NCBI GenBank assembly: GCA_001899255.1
Contig: MKVX01000013.1
Span: 372,001-436,000 of the forward strand
From: Rhizobiales bacterium 62-47
GTDB lineage: Bacteria > Pseudomonadota > Alphaproteobacteria > Rhizobiales > Xanthobacteraceae
DNA: 64,000 nucleotides
Direction of reading: 5' to 3'
The stretch's first letter is position 1; each line of letters starts with the position of its first letter. A program made the position numbers and the translations under genes. Below the pieces are notes generated by a model. The model searched no databases, was not told the origin of the DNA, and saw nothing but the letters and a program-made list of their open reading frames with translations. Below are positions 29,237 to 38,400 of this stretch, piece after piece.

Positions 29237-29572
29237 ATGACTGAAGCCGACGCGCCAGAACAGACCCCCGAACAGGCTGCATTATTCGCCCGGGTGCGCC
29301 GCATGATGCTGATCGCGGGCCTGACCACGGCGCTGGCTGTCGCCGCCGTTCTCGTCGCCATCGGCTATCGCCTTTTCCGCGCCGAGGGAAGCGTCCCGGC
29401 CGCCGCCGAGACCACGGCCATGTTGCCGAAAGGCGCTCGTATCGTCTCCACCGCCACCGCCGGGGACCGCCTCGTGGTCACCGTCGACAACGGCGGCGCC
29501 ACCGAAATCCTGACTTTCGACGCCAAGACGCTGAAACCGGCGGGGCGGCTGAAATTCGCCAACGAGCCTTGA
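29237..29572 (+). CDS. Small single-pass membrane protein, possibly DUF6476 family
   Basis: This 111-aa protein has a hydrophilic N-terminus (MTEADAPEQTPEQAALFARVRR), then one membrane helix (MMLIAGLTTALAVAAVLVAIGYRLF, residues 22-47). An exported beta-rich domain follows with TAMLPKGARIVSTATAGDRLVVTVDNGGATEILTFDAKTL. It is divergent from the pseudouridine synthase with only 16 bases between the start codons. That arrangement is common in Rhizobiales; the DUF6476 label is from memory. Function unknown. Confidence 0.78.
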   Translation: MTEADAPEQTPEQAALFARVRRMMLIAGLTTALAVAAVLVAIGYRLFRAEGSVPAAAETTAMLPKGARIVSTATAGDRLVVTVDNGGATEILTFDAKTLKPAGRLKFANEP

Positions 29573-29724
29573 AGGCTGACTCAACTCAATCGAGCCGGGC
29601 TGGCCGTTCGCCCGTCGATCTACGCATGATCTTCTCGGAAAACCGCGTTCAGTTTCGGGATCTCGCCCTAATTTCCGGCGCGGTCTTGCGGCGCGGCCGT
29701 TTCGCGGCTATTCCCTGCGACAGT

Positions 29725-29799
29725 GCTCCCTTCGTCTAGCGGTTAGGACGCGGCCCTCTCAAGGCTGAAACAGGGGTTCGATTCCCCTAGGGAGCGCCA
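29725..29799 (+). tRNA. tRNA-Glu (anticodon CTC), integration site of the island
   Basis: A complete cloverleaf is present: acceptor GCTCCCT/AGGGAGC, D-loop with TAGCGGTTAGGA, anticodon stem CGGCC/GGCTG with loop CTCTCAA giving anticodon CTC (29758-29760), T-arm CAGGGGTTCGATTCCCCTA, and encoded CCA (29797-29799). The 3' end overlaps the antisense end of the integrase gene and contains the attachment core. The usual terminator of the tRNA is not found downstream but 12 kb away after the right attachment site. Confidence 0.97.
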
Positions 29800-30957
29800 G
29801 CCACCTCCACGCCTTCTGATATCCTTACGTTTTTTCTTCGGATTGTCCCGCTCGTTGCGGCGGTGAGACAAATCATGTGCGGGTTGTGGCGGGAGCTTTG
29901 TCATAGCCGCGTCCGCCATCCTCCGCTTGCTTGCCGCCCTTGTGTATCGCTCGGCTTCCTCCAATGTGGTGTGGCCGGTGACCGCCATTATTTCGTGCGC
30001 CGTTGCTCCGTGCTCTGCGAGGGCCGTGGCGGTGGCCTTGCGGATGCCGTGAGCCGAACAATGTGGCAAGTCCGCTTGGCGGCACCAATCCTTGAACTTG
30101 TTGCCAAAGCCGTTCGGAGTGAACGCTTTGCCAAACTCGGTGAGGAGGAACGTCTTGCTGCCCGTCTTGGTCGCCGTGATGCTGGCCTCAAGGTCGGGGT
30201 GGAGGGGGATGTCCAAATCGACCGGGTTGCGGTGCTCATTCTTGGCTTGCCGGTACTGTACGCGGCCACTGTGAATGTGTTCCGGCCCGATCCTCACCAC
30301 GTCCTCACGACGAAACGCGATGTAGCGCAAGAGGTCAAACGCGAGGCGTGCCTTAGTGCCGACCGGGTGCCGCTCCTGGTATTGCGCTATCTCTGCATCG
30401 GTCCAAGTGTGATGACCATCGCTGGCGTATTTGATGCGCTTAACGCCTAGGGTCGGGTTGACCGTCGTTTCATCCGCCTCATTTGCCCAGTTGAACAACG
30501 CACGGAGAGACTTAAGGCGTTGGTTGGCGGCAGCCGGGGTTTCGCGCAACTCATCGCGGAGCATGCGGACATGGCGGGCCTGCATGTGAGACACGAGGTT
30601 ATCACCGTGCGTCTCGCAAATCTTTTCGAGGGCGCGCCTCTGCCACTTCTTGGTGCTGTCATCGAGGACGCTGTATTCGCCGCTCTTGAAGTATTGAACG
30701 CACAGGTGCCGGAAGGTGCCGCGCTTGATCTCGCGCGAAGGGCGAGGCTTGGCGGTGTCACCTAGCGCGATGGCTTCCTGATACTCGGTGAAGAACTCAG
30801 GGGTGCCCGGCATTGAACGTAAGCGGACTTTAGGGCGACCGGGGAGACGCAAATAGCAACGGACGTTACCGTGCCGGTCCACATCCTCGCTGATGTATTT
30901 GAGCCTCACCCTCATGTCTGAATGATCGATCCCAGCTATTGCCGTCTGCGCTGGCAT
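29743..30957 (-). CDS. int: Tyrosine-type site-specific integrase of the island
   Basis: This protein has about 404 aa from the ATG at 30957; an internal ATG at 30915 is an alternative. A SAM-like DNA-binding domain is followed by the catalytic domain with Arg (RYIAFRREDVVRIG), the HxxR box (AHGIRKATATAL), His (VTGHTT) and the nucleophile Tyr in AERYTRAA. The C-terminal residues (GGGWRSLGESNPCFSLERAAS) are translated from the antisense of the tRNA-Glu gene, the usual sign of an integrase inserted at a tRNA 3' end. It overlaps the upstream AlpA-like gene, so both are likely cotranscribed. A broken relative lies at 42642-43014. Confidence 0.95.
   Translation of the reverse strand: MPAQTAIAGIDHSDMRVRLKYISEDVDRHGNVRCYLRLPGRPKVRLRSMPGTPEFFTEYQEAIALGDTAKPRPSREIKRGTFRHLCVQYFKSGEYSVLDDSTKKWQRRALEKICETHGDNLVSHMQARHVRMLRDELRETPAAANQRLKSLRALFNWANEADETTVNPTLGVKRIKYASDGHHTWTDAEIAQYQERHPVGTKARLAFDLLRYIAFRREDVVRIGPEHIHSGRVQYRQAKNEHRNPVDLDIPLHPDLEASITATKTGSKTFLLTEFGKAFTPNGFGNKFKDWCRQADLPHCSAHGIRKATATALAEHGATAHEIMAVTGHTTLEEAERYTRAASKRRMADAAMTKLPPQPAHDLSHRRNERDNPKKKRKDIRRRGGGWRSLGESNPCFSLERAAS
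29784..29799. other. Left attachment site (attL core) in tRNA-Glu
   Basis: The core CCCCTAGGGAGCGCCA is identical to 41660-41675. It covers the T-stem end, acceptor arm and CCA of the tRNA, so integration restores a complete tRNA gene. Confidence 0.9.
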
Positions 30958-31204
30958 CATCGTCGTGCCATGAGGAATCTGCGTCAAGTGCATTGAAGGC
31001 CTTGTCCAGTTGGTGACGATCCCAGACGACGCGACCACCAAGCCGCTTTGGCGGAGGCATCACGTGGTCCCGTATGAGTTTGTCGAAGTGCGAGGGCGAG
31101 ACGTTGATATACTCAGCGGCTTGAATCCGTGAGAGGCCGCGAGGTGGCAGCGAGTCCGGCAACGCGCATGGTCGTCGTGCCCTGAGTGTGGCGGTGTCAC
31201 TCAT
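30866..31204 (-). CDS. AlpA/excisionase-like helix-turn-helix protein
   Basis: This 112-aa protein has the domain RGLSRIQAAEYINVSPSHFDKLIRDHVMPPPKRLGGRVVWDRHQLDKAFNAL, a winged-helix/MerR-type excisionase fold (AAEYINVSPSHFDKLI as helix-turn-helix, WDRHQLD at the end). Such proteins act as recombination directionality factors or as activators of integrase expression. The start at 31204 follows AGGAA six bases upstream. It overlaps the integrase gene downstream, which supports a joint role in excision. Confidence 0.85.
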   Translation of the reverse strand: MSDTATLRARRPCALPDSLPPRGLSRIQAAEYINVSPSHFDKLIRDHVMPPPKRLGGRVVWDRHQLDKAFNALDADSSWHDDDASADGNSWDRSFRHEGEAQIHQRGCGPAR

Positions 31205-31579
31205 GGGCGATTCCTGATTGCTAGACGTGAAGGCAATATATGAGGATGGTTCTTGAAGACGGTGCTCTATCGACCACCATCATCGGCCTAGAGACCCAGC
31301 CTTGAGTCTCGCCATCGTGCGGCACAGATACGGCACGGCGGACGTTGAGCCGGGAGCATCGGGGAGGGTGCTTGAAGTTGGCCCGGTGTCAGTCAATCTG
31401 CTTGGTCACTTTGAGGCGACTTGCTGCTAGTCAGGCGCAGTGTCACCGAGAAGCACCGCACAGATGGGACCTCAAGGAAGACCGCTCGGCTAGTTCCTAG
31501 AACTGCTCAAGGCGTTGAGGGCGATGAGTGGAACTCATTTCAAGGATGTGTACCTTATGGGTTACCTTAAGGGCACAGC

Positions 31580-31596
31580 CTCATAGTAACAGGCTA
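31580..31596 (-). promoter_or_regulatory. Candidate single-subunit-RNAP promoter 1
   Basis: Read on the minus strand this is TAGCCTGTTACTATGAG. It matches the site at 39538-39554 at 14 of 17 positions, and its TTACTATG core recalls the CACTATAG core of T7-like promoters. It points towards the excisionase and integrase genes. Promoter function is inferred only. Confidence 0.35.
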
Positions 31597-31676
31597 GAGC
31601 ATCTACTATTTTACCTCAGGAACTCGCGGCCAAAGTAAGTCCTTAGAGCCTCTACTTCAGTACCGCTAGGCGGACT
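31584..31676. repeat. Degenerate tandem direct repeat, two ~40-base units 50 bases apart
   Basis: Units at 31584-31625 and 31634-31676 share AGTAA-N5-TAGAGC-N-TCTACT, then TACC and a GGxxACTC end. They may be protein-binding sites for the AlpA-like protein or phage-type promoter repeats. Confidence 0.6.
31630..31646 (-). promoter_or_regulatory. Candidate single-subunit-RNAP promoter 2
   Basis: Read on the minus strand this is CTAAGGACTTACTTTGG. It is a weaker version of the motif at 31580-31596, located in the second repeat unit and in the same orientation. Confidence 0.28.
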
Positions 31677-31762
31677 CAATGCACCCGGCTTGAAGACACC
31701 CTGCACCGTGTAAAGAACTCACACGGAGAGTCACTGAGAGTCGTTCCTTTCAGAGGCATAAA

Positions 31763-31799
31763 GGGACTCGCCAATCCAAAAAACGCACAGGCGGAGTCC
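31763..31799 (-). terminator. Terminator-like hairpin after the RNA polymerase gene
   Basis: On the minus strand GGACTCCGCC and GGCGAGTCC pair (one bulged C) around a loop containing TTTTTT, about 25 bases after the stop. CTTTATG follows. It is of moderate strength. Confidence 0.45.
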
Positions 31800-31821
31800 G
31801 CTGCGAGCTGGAGCGGTGTTC

Positions 31822-34497
31822 TCAGGCAAAGAAGTATTCACTCTCGGCCACCACGCGGATGTCCAACTCGCCCCGCTCGGGGACTGGAGGGATGGTGTCC
31901 TCAGCGATCTCCATGGCGCTGTACACATTAAGCCCCTCCCGCGTGGCAAGCAGGTGGTCGCGGTACATGAGGAGGCAGCGCCAGCGGAAGTCCTTCAAGA
32001 CATCGTTGGAGTGGACCTTGATGAACGCCTCACGGACGGCATCAAAGATTTGCCACATGCTCCCTGCGACCGTGCCATAGGCATCGTGGATGGCGGTGAC
32101 GGGTGGACGCCTCGGGTCAAGCGCCAACTTGATGATGGTCTCGGTGTTGGCCGCCGCGTCCATGGAGTGGGTGAAGTTCGGCGGGATGCCTTGGAGTTGT
32201 TCACGCTCGGAGAGCTTGGCGGTGCGCTCGTAGTAGGTGACGTTGATGCGTTTGCCATCGATGAGGGTAGATGTGCTGCGTTGACGACTGGCACCATAGA
32301 AGTGACGGACCACAAAGCCGGACGGTGCGCGCCATACGATGGGCTGATTGCACTGGGCCACCACCTTGGCGGCATCCTGGAGCCACTTCATGCAGACCTT
32401 TGACTGCTTCACGATGGCGTCCACCGCATCGATGAGGTGCTTCACCAGCCACGGCACCAGCATCTTCTTCCACTCGGAGTTGACCTCAGGCTTCGGGTCA
32501 AATGGCATCCTCCCTTTCTCCTCAAGCTCCTCCCGCAGCCAGTCATGGATGGACCCGAAGTGCGCCTCGCGGGTCGCGCCGTAGGGTGTCGTCATGACGG
32601 GGCGCTTGGTCAGGCTGCGTGGCACCTTGCCGTCACATGCATCAAGCCACATCTGGGCGTACTTGCCTTGCGTGCCCCCGGCTTCGCGTATTCCCTCCAA
32701 GCGGTCCTGTAGGAACGCCGCCACGTCTCCATAGATGTCGTGCGGCTCAAGGTCCGGCAGTAGGTTGACCGCAGCGCCTCCCTCCTCGTCCCGCATCATG
32801 GCTGAGAGGTGCTGAATGCCGTTGCATGTGCCATCGATGTGGATGGGCAAGCCCGAGACCATGGTTGGTCCTTCATCGAGGAAGCGGACCCACTCGAAGA
32901 CCGCCGCGAGTCCCTGCCAGTGATGCTTCTTGCCGGTTTCGGGGAGCCACAGGTTGCGGTTCTTGATAGGGTCCTCAGCTATGGCCCTCCACACCTCCTC
33001 GTTGCCCTTCACCCAGTCGATGCGCCCTTGGTAGCTCATCTTGTCCGCCCCGAAGTGATTGGCCAGATGGATGGCCAGCCACTCGCCACCCTTCTCGCCT
33101 ACCTCTTGTCCCTTGGCGAAGGCGAGGAGGCCCCGCGCAAAGTCGTTGCCCTGAGGCTGGAGATAGACGGGGATGGGATACATGCGGCCACGGAAGTCCA
33201 GCATGTGCGGGAAGTAGAACTCGCGGTGGGCGAACCGCTCGGCAATCTGGATGGTGGTGCGGATCGATGTGGCCTTGGAGACCCGCGTGGCGTTCTCGGT
33301 GTAGACCGCTGCGGCGGCCCGCTTCCATTGCTTCTGTGCCTCGGGGTTGGTGTCAATGTCCTCGGGCTTCGGGGGCAGTGGGAGGATGTCCTGCTTCGGG
33401 AAGCCTGCAATGCCGAGGTCCATGTCCCAGAGCTTGTGTGCCACCGCGAGGACCCTGCGGTTAACCATCCATGGCGTCTCTTGGATGTAGTGAAGGGCCG
33501 CCATGACCCGAGGCATGTCTAGGGCGTCGTACTCCTCAAGGACTGCCTCGCGATACTCCTCGCTCTCGGCGTGGAAGCGGATGAGCGTCGGCCGTCTAAC
33601 GATTGGCGTGTAGTAGCCCCCACCTCGGATGCCGTCCCATCGCTTCGGGGGCATGAGGGTCGGGAGATACTGCGGGGTCCGTATCTGGTCTTTATCTACG
33701 GCTTGGAGGAGTGAGGCTTGCAGGTCTTCATCAAGCGTTATGATTCTTTGAGGACGTGACGGCTTTGCTTTCGCGCGGTGGCCACGAGATGCAATCACAA
33801 GGTCATACGTCTTTTGTGTCACATTGAAGGCTTTGGTGGCGGCGACCGCAACATCTACGAGGCGAAAGCCCACGTGTAACTTGATATCAGCGGGCCATTC
33901 CACCCAGTTGAGCTTATCGCGCATGAGAGCGTTGAAGCGGTTGATATTGACTCTACGCCTGTGACGCGAGGTAGCGGTCTTATGCAGTGATTTCTGGACC
34001 CCGTAGAAGACATCCGGTGCTTTGGCCACCCATGCCTGCATGCGGGCCTGATACTCGATCTCCATGCCGATGCGCTTGGCTACCGCGAGGAGTGGCATCT
34101 CATGGCCGATGGTGATGGTGTCAAGCAAAGTGCGGAGGGTGATGTAGCTAGCGACGCTCGCGTCCATGCCACTGAGCTTATGGAAGGCAAGAGGCGAAGG
34201 TCCGCCATGGCCGCCTAGCCGCTTGCGCCGAACATCCGTGAGCCACTGCTTGAGGTACTTGGCCATCTCAGGGACGGCATCCTCCACCCAGCGATGGAAC
34301 GCCTTCACGCGGGTCATCTCGCCTTTCTCTCGGGCCACGGCCACGCGCTCGCGGTACTTGTCCACACCACGCTGGACCATCTCCACTTCTAACTCCACCT
34401 GCTCCTGCCAAAGCGGGTGCTTGGTCGGGTCGTCTCCGGGTTCCCAGGTTGGCGGTACGACTGGGGCGAGTTGCGAGAGGGGAATTGTGCCGTGCAT
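31822..34497 (-). CDS. T7-type single-subunit DNA-dependent RNA polymerase
   Basis: The protein has 891 aa, close to the 883 of T7 RNA polymerase, and is uninterrupted. Palm motif A is IHIDGTCNGIQHLSAMMRDEEGG (catalytic Asp near residue 554, T7 Asp537). The O-helix LTKRPVMTTPYG has the Lys and Tyr near residues 629 and 638 (T7 Lys631, Tyr639). NFTHSMD carries the T7 His784 equivalent, and IHDAYGT the second catalytic Asp near 806 (T7 Asp812). The C-terminus SEYFFA matches the FAFA foot of T7. It should transcribe the element's own genes from dedicated short promoters. There is no host-type promoter nearby that I can identify. Confidence 0.96.
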   Translation of the reverse strand: MHGTIPLSQLAPVVPPTWEPGDDPTKHPLWQEQVELEVEMVQRGVDKYRERVAVAREKGEMTRVKAFHRWVEDAVPEMAKYLKQWLTDVRRKRLGGHGGPSPLAFHKLSGMDASVASYITLRTLLDTITIGHEMPLLAVAKRIGMEIEYQARMQAWVAKAPDVFYGVQKSLHKTATSRHRRRVNINRFNALMRDKLNWVEWPADIKLHVGFRLVDVAVAATKAFNVTQKTYDLVIASRGHRAKAKPSRPQRIITLDEDLQASLLQAVDKDQIRTPQYLPTLMPPKRWDGIRGGGYYTPIVRRPTLIRFHAESEEYREAVLEEYDALDMPRVMAALHYIQETPWMVNRRVLAVAHKLWDMDLGIAGFPKQDILPLPPKPEDIDTNPEAQKQWKRAAAAVYTENATRVSKATSIRTTIQIAERFAHREFYFPHMLDFRGRMYPIPVYLQPQGNDFARGLLAFAKGQEVGEKGGEWLAIHLANHFGADKMSYQGRIDWVKGNEEVWRAIAEDPIKNRNLWLPETGKKHHWQGLAAVFEWVRFLDEGPTMVSGLPIHIDGTCNGIQHLSAMMRDEEGGAAVNLLPDLEPHDIYGDVAAFLQDRLEGIREAGGTQGKYAQMWLDACDGKVPRSLTKRPVMTTPYGATREAHFGSIHDWLREELEEKGRMPFDPKPEVNSEWKKMLVPWLVKHLIDAVDAIVKQSKVCMKWLQDAAKVVAQCNQPIVWRAPSGFVVRHFYGASRQRSTSTLIDGKRINVTYYERTAKLSEREQLQGIPPNFTHSMDAAANTETIIKLALDPRRPPVTAIHDAYGTVAGSMWQIFDAVREAFIKVHSNDVLKDFRWRCLLMYRDHLLATREGLNVYSAMEIAEDTIPPVPERGELDIRVVAESEYFFA

Positions 34498-34560
34498 TGC
34501 GTGATGCTCCGTGCGGTTGATAGAGGGCGTGGTGGTTCACATTGAATGAACTATCCTTGG

Positions 34561-35238
34561 TCAATCACTCGGCGTCTTGGCCGCATCACCTCTCACAACG
34601 TCACCGTGGCACCTGTCCGCCGCATTGAATGTCTCCCGTAGTAGCGTCTCATAGGCGTCGGCAGATAGAACATGAGACAAGCCCTCACGGTGGTTGGCCT
34701 CATACAGCGTCCGAGCAAGGATAATGGCTGCTTCGCGTCCAAGCTTTGGCTCCTCCATACCCTTGATGGGTTTTCTCAGATTGAGATTGCTGCGGCGGTA
34801 GTCGCGGAAAGCCTTCCGGGTCACAAAGCCTACCGCCATGTCTTGCGGAGCATCAAGGAGGATGCGGTTGAGACGGACGCGCTGGTCCTCTGTCTTGTCG
34901 CTCGGATGCTCATACCTGAGATACGCGTAGACCTTTCCGCCTGAGGATGTTGTTACGTTTACAAGGCGGCCACCTGCGAGGCACAGGAGCAATGTTCCCG
35001 CGAACTCTAGAAGGTCACAGGTACGGTCTTTCACCAGTGGAGCGTGGTGGCGCACCTTAAACGCGACCATCTTCTCATCGATGCACCATCTCGCGCTTGT
35101 GAACGAATCTCCGCACAGCAACACAGCAAATTCGCATAGGCGGATAGCATCGGCGTCGGTGATCCTATCGGCCTTCGCGCTGCTGAGTAGGCGCTGGATG
35201 TGGCGAATAAACTCCACGTGCTGAGTGCAATCTAGCAT
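34561..35238 (-). CDS. Orphan protein between the RNA polymerase and ejection-like genes
   Basis: This 225-aa soluble, mostly helical protein begins MLDCTQHVEFIRHIQRLLSSAKADRITDADAIRLCEFAVLLCGD. It has no membrane segment. Other parts are GRLVNVTTSSGGKVYAYLRYEHPSDKTEDQRVRLNRILLD and GMEEPKLGREAAIILARTLYEANHREGLSHVLSADAYETLLRETF. No family is recognised. It lies 63 bases upstream of the polymerase on the same strand, so it is probably cotranscribed with it and may be an early or regulatory product. Confidence 0.75.
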   Translation of the reverse strand: MLDCTQHVEFIRHIQRLLSSAKADRITDADAIRLCEFAVLLCGDSFTSARWCIDEKMVAFKVRHHAPLVKDRTCDLLEFAGTLLLCLAGGRLVNVTTSSGGKVYAYLRYEHPSDKTEDQRVRLNRILLDAPQDMAVGFVTRKAFRDYRRSNLNLRKPIKGMEEPKLGREAAIILARTLYEANHREGLSHVLSADAYETLLRETFNAADRCHGDVVRGDAAKTPSD

Positions 35239-35429
35239 TCGTGCTGTTCTCCGTTCTGGAATCTTTTGGTGATGCTTGTCGTTCTGAAATTGAACGGCGC
35301 GGAACGGCGGTTAGTCAATTCTTGTGCCAACCGCTCGGTGTCGCATGATGGTCGCATGAGGCAGCGCACCGATGCTCAACATCGGAGATGACATCAAGAG
35401 GGATGCGTATCGCTAGACTATGAAGACGG

Positions 35430-38400
35430 TTACTGTGGAGGCGTGCTCACGGATGGCAATGTGATCCCGTAAGACCTCAACAGCCTGCCGAACGTGTTGA
35501 CCTTTGCGCGGTCGGCAACCTCACGCACATCCTTCGCGCCGACTGCGATGGCCTTGCTTATATCTAGCTTACGTTGGACCACAGCTTGTCTAAGCTCGGG
35601 GCTCTCGGAGAGCAGTACCTTGAAGGCCGCCCTTCGATACTTAGACACGACATCCATTATCATCCCGGACTTGGTGCCGTCCTCTGCGGGTGCACCATGA
35701 GGAAGGGCCTTAAAGCCCTTTGACTGGACCAAGGCGGAAAGCATCTCGCGAAGTGGCGCAGCTCCAGCGCTGGGCCGCCCTGCAAGTTCTTGATAGCGGT
35801 CATAGGCTGTGCGTCCGTCCTTCAAGATGAAGTCGCGAAGGTCAACGCCTCCAGTGCTCTCGCTCCTCGGTGCAGGTGGTCTCAAATAGTGTCCGGTGAT
35901 GGCGAAGCTCTCATCAAGGCTAGTAGTGAGGGCTGACGGGTGCTGCTGCCGGGAGATGAGTCCATGTTGAACTCTTACAGGATCACCGAAGACATCTCGT
36001 GCGGGAGGTAGCGAGGATGACCAGCCGGGAATCTTCGCAATGAGTGCGTCCGCCATAGAGCGAACCTCATGCATTACCGGGTCAGGGTTGATCGATGACA
36101 TAAGCGAGGACCACGGAAGGAAGCCCGGAGCCATACGCCGTGCCCAGCTTTCGAGGGTGTTATCGTCCCGCATGGCGTTGATGGCATCGCCAATATTCTT
36201 CAGGTAGGTCTTGTCCTTCAGGCGATTCATGACCGCCATCATCAGCGACATGCCAACACCGTGCGCTTCATCTTCGCGGATACGTCCTGAGGTGTAGATG
36301 GCAGCCCAGTCCGCGACCAACACCAGCGGTGAGGCGATAGGGTCAAGCGGGTTGAGGTCAAAGAATTGGCGCACACCCCTGTCGTCGGTCCACGAAAGGG
36401 AGAACGGGCGGTTGCCTTCCGCACGCCACTGCTTCGCCTCCTGCGGGTCCTGAGGTCCGCTGCCGGTGAGGGTGCCTTTTGACCATAGTGAGATGGCGGT
36501 GGCCGCGAGCATGATGCCGAGTGTCATTTGACCAACGGCCCGCGCCTGTGCCTCTGCACCAACCTGACCTGAGATAGCGCGGACGTATTCCTTTTGGAGG
36601 AGGTTTGCGCCCGGTGTCAGCTTCACGCCGTACCGCATGAGGTTGGTCGGGGTCTTGATGAATGGTGTGATGAGGCGAAGCAGGGCGTGGTCTGCCGCAA
36701 GCTTGCCATAACCATTGGCCCATCCACGTCCGAACCATGTGTCGTCACCTGTGACATAGGGTTGCTGGAAGGTGGAGGTCTGCGCTTCAAGTATCGCATC
36801 CTTATCAATGCCACGCCCGGCATCGTCGAAGGCGGAATCAAGCCGGGACGATACGTAGTCGCTAAAGTCTTTGCTACCTGCGGTGAGGCCGCGTTGATCC
36901 GCTTCAAGCGATGCCTTTGCGGTGACGACGGCGCGGTATCTCATCGTCTTTACAAACTCATCGGCGGCACCAAGCATCCGCAGTGAGCCCGTGAGGGCAG
37001 CCTTGCCAAACATTGCCGCCGTCATCGCGTTGCTGACAACATCCTCCATCGTCTCATGCGGCCGCCAGCGCTGTGCCAGCTCCGTGAGGTTGTCGGCTTG
37101 CAGCCCCGAGGCATGGAAATGCTCTTGGCCGCGAGGCACCAAGATGCTGTCACCTTCAATGAAAGCACGGCGGGCAGCCTCAAAGCCGTCCGCAAGGGTG
37201 GACCCGAGGCGCGTTACCTCGCGAATTGACTGCTGACGGATGGTGCTTGCGTTGGCAATCATCTGCTCATCGCCACGGAGCTTGCCGAGGCCCTTGAGCA
37301 TTGTAGCGCCGAGTCCGGTCTCCAGTGGTCGCCACACCAGCATGGCGGTTGACGTTGCGGCGTTGACCACCTGCGTCTTCCATGACCAGAGGAGGTTAGC
37401 AGCCTGCATACCTGCAATCGGGTCCACGATCTTCTGGAGGAGCGTAAGGCGTCCGGCCTTAGCGAGGAGTTGTGGACTGCCTCCCGTCTCGTTGACGATC
37501 TTGAGGAGTTGCTCGGGGTCTGCGGTGGTGATGTTCGCTAGCTGTTGATCGCTGAATCTAAATTCACCATGCATTCGCCGCATGGACCGCGCTGCATTCG
37601 ATATGATGGCTTTGCCGTTGGCGTACATGGTGGTGGCCATCGCCATGCGGTGCTGCAAAGCTGCCAACGCCTCAGCCCGTGAGCCAAACCCGGTGTAATT
37701 CTCCGCGTTGATCCGCGCGGCCAATTCATAGGCGTCCTGATACGCTTTGTTGGCGATGAGGAACGAGGTCTCCATGTTCGCAGCCATGTCCGGGGCTTTG
37801 TCGCCAGCGGCTTTGAGCATGCCGATGAGGTTTGCGGGGTTCTCGTTCCACGCCTTGGCGCGGCTTGCCACCATCGCCTCCACCTGCTTATCGGTCAGGA
37901 TACCCGCAGGATCGCCACCACGCCGCGCATTGATGAATGCCGCATGATCGGTGATGAAATGGTCCATCCACGCCTGCGTTTCCTCAGTGGTCCTGAGCTT
38001 CTGCCACGGGATGATGCCGGTGGAAGAGGACGACGATGGCGGAGCGAAGGTGTATCCCGCGTTGATAGCGTCCTCGCGGGAGCCGTATGTGGTCAGCGCG
38101 GCGGTGTCGTCTCGGAGTTGCTTGAGGGGGTGGTCAATGTCTTCTGCGCTTGGATGTCCTCTCTCGTTATCGACGCCAATGCTGCGTCCAGTGCCTTCGA
38201 CCGTGCCGCCGCTTCCTGTTGCTCCTTCCACGCTGCGTTCTGTGCTGCCTGTCTCTCGGCTGCGATCCTGTAGGCCCTCGGCTCCATGCCCATCATTGCG
38301 GCCATGCGCGGCGGAAAGGTTGTTTCCATCAATGGGACCATCACGTAGGACCAGGTCAGGACCATCACCGCTCCCGTTAGTGGGATTGCGACCAACACTG

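Larger units (their letters stand above)
31205..31821. other. 617-base gene-free region between the RNA polymerase and excisionase genes
   Basis: No credible gene is found. The region holds a degenerate 40-base direct repeat (31582-31625 and 31631-31676), candidate phage-type promoters on the minus strand within those repeats, the doublet TACCTTATGGG/TACCTTAAGGG (31551-31573) and, close to the polymerase stop, a terminator-like hairpin (31763-31799). Confidence 0.6.

Noticed and set aside
35369-35385. Small hairpin CCGATG...CATCGG after the 1329-aa gene as terminator
   Set aside because: Only 6 bp with no T-tail; too weak to call.
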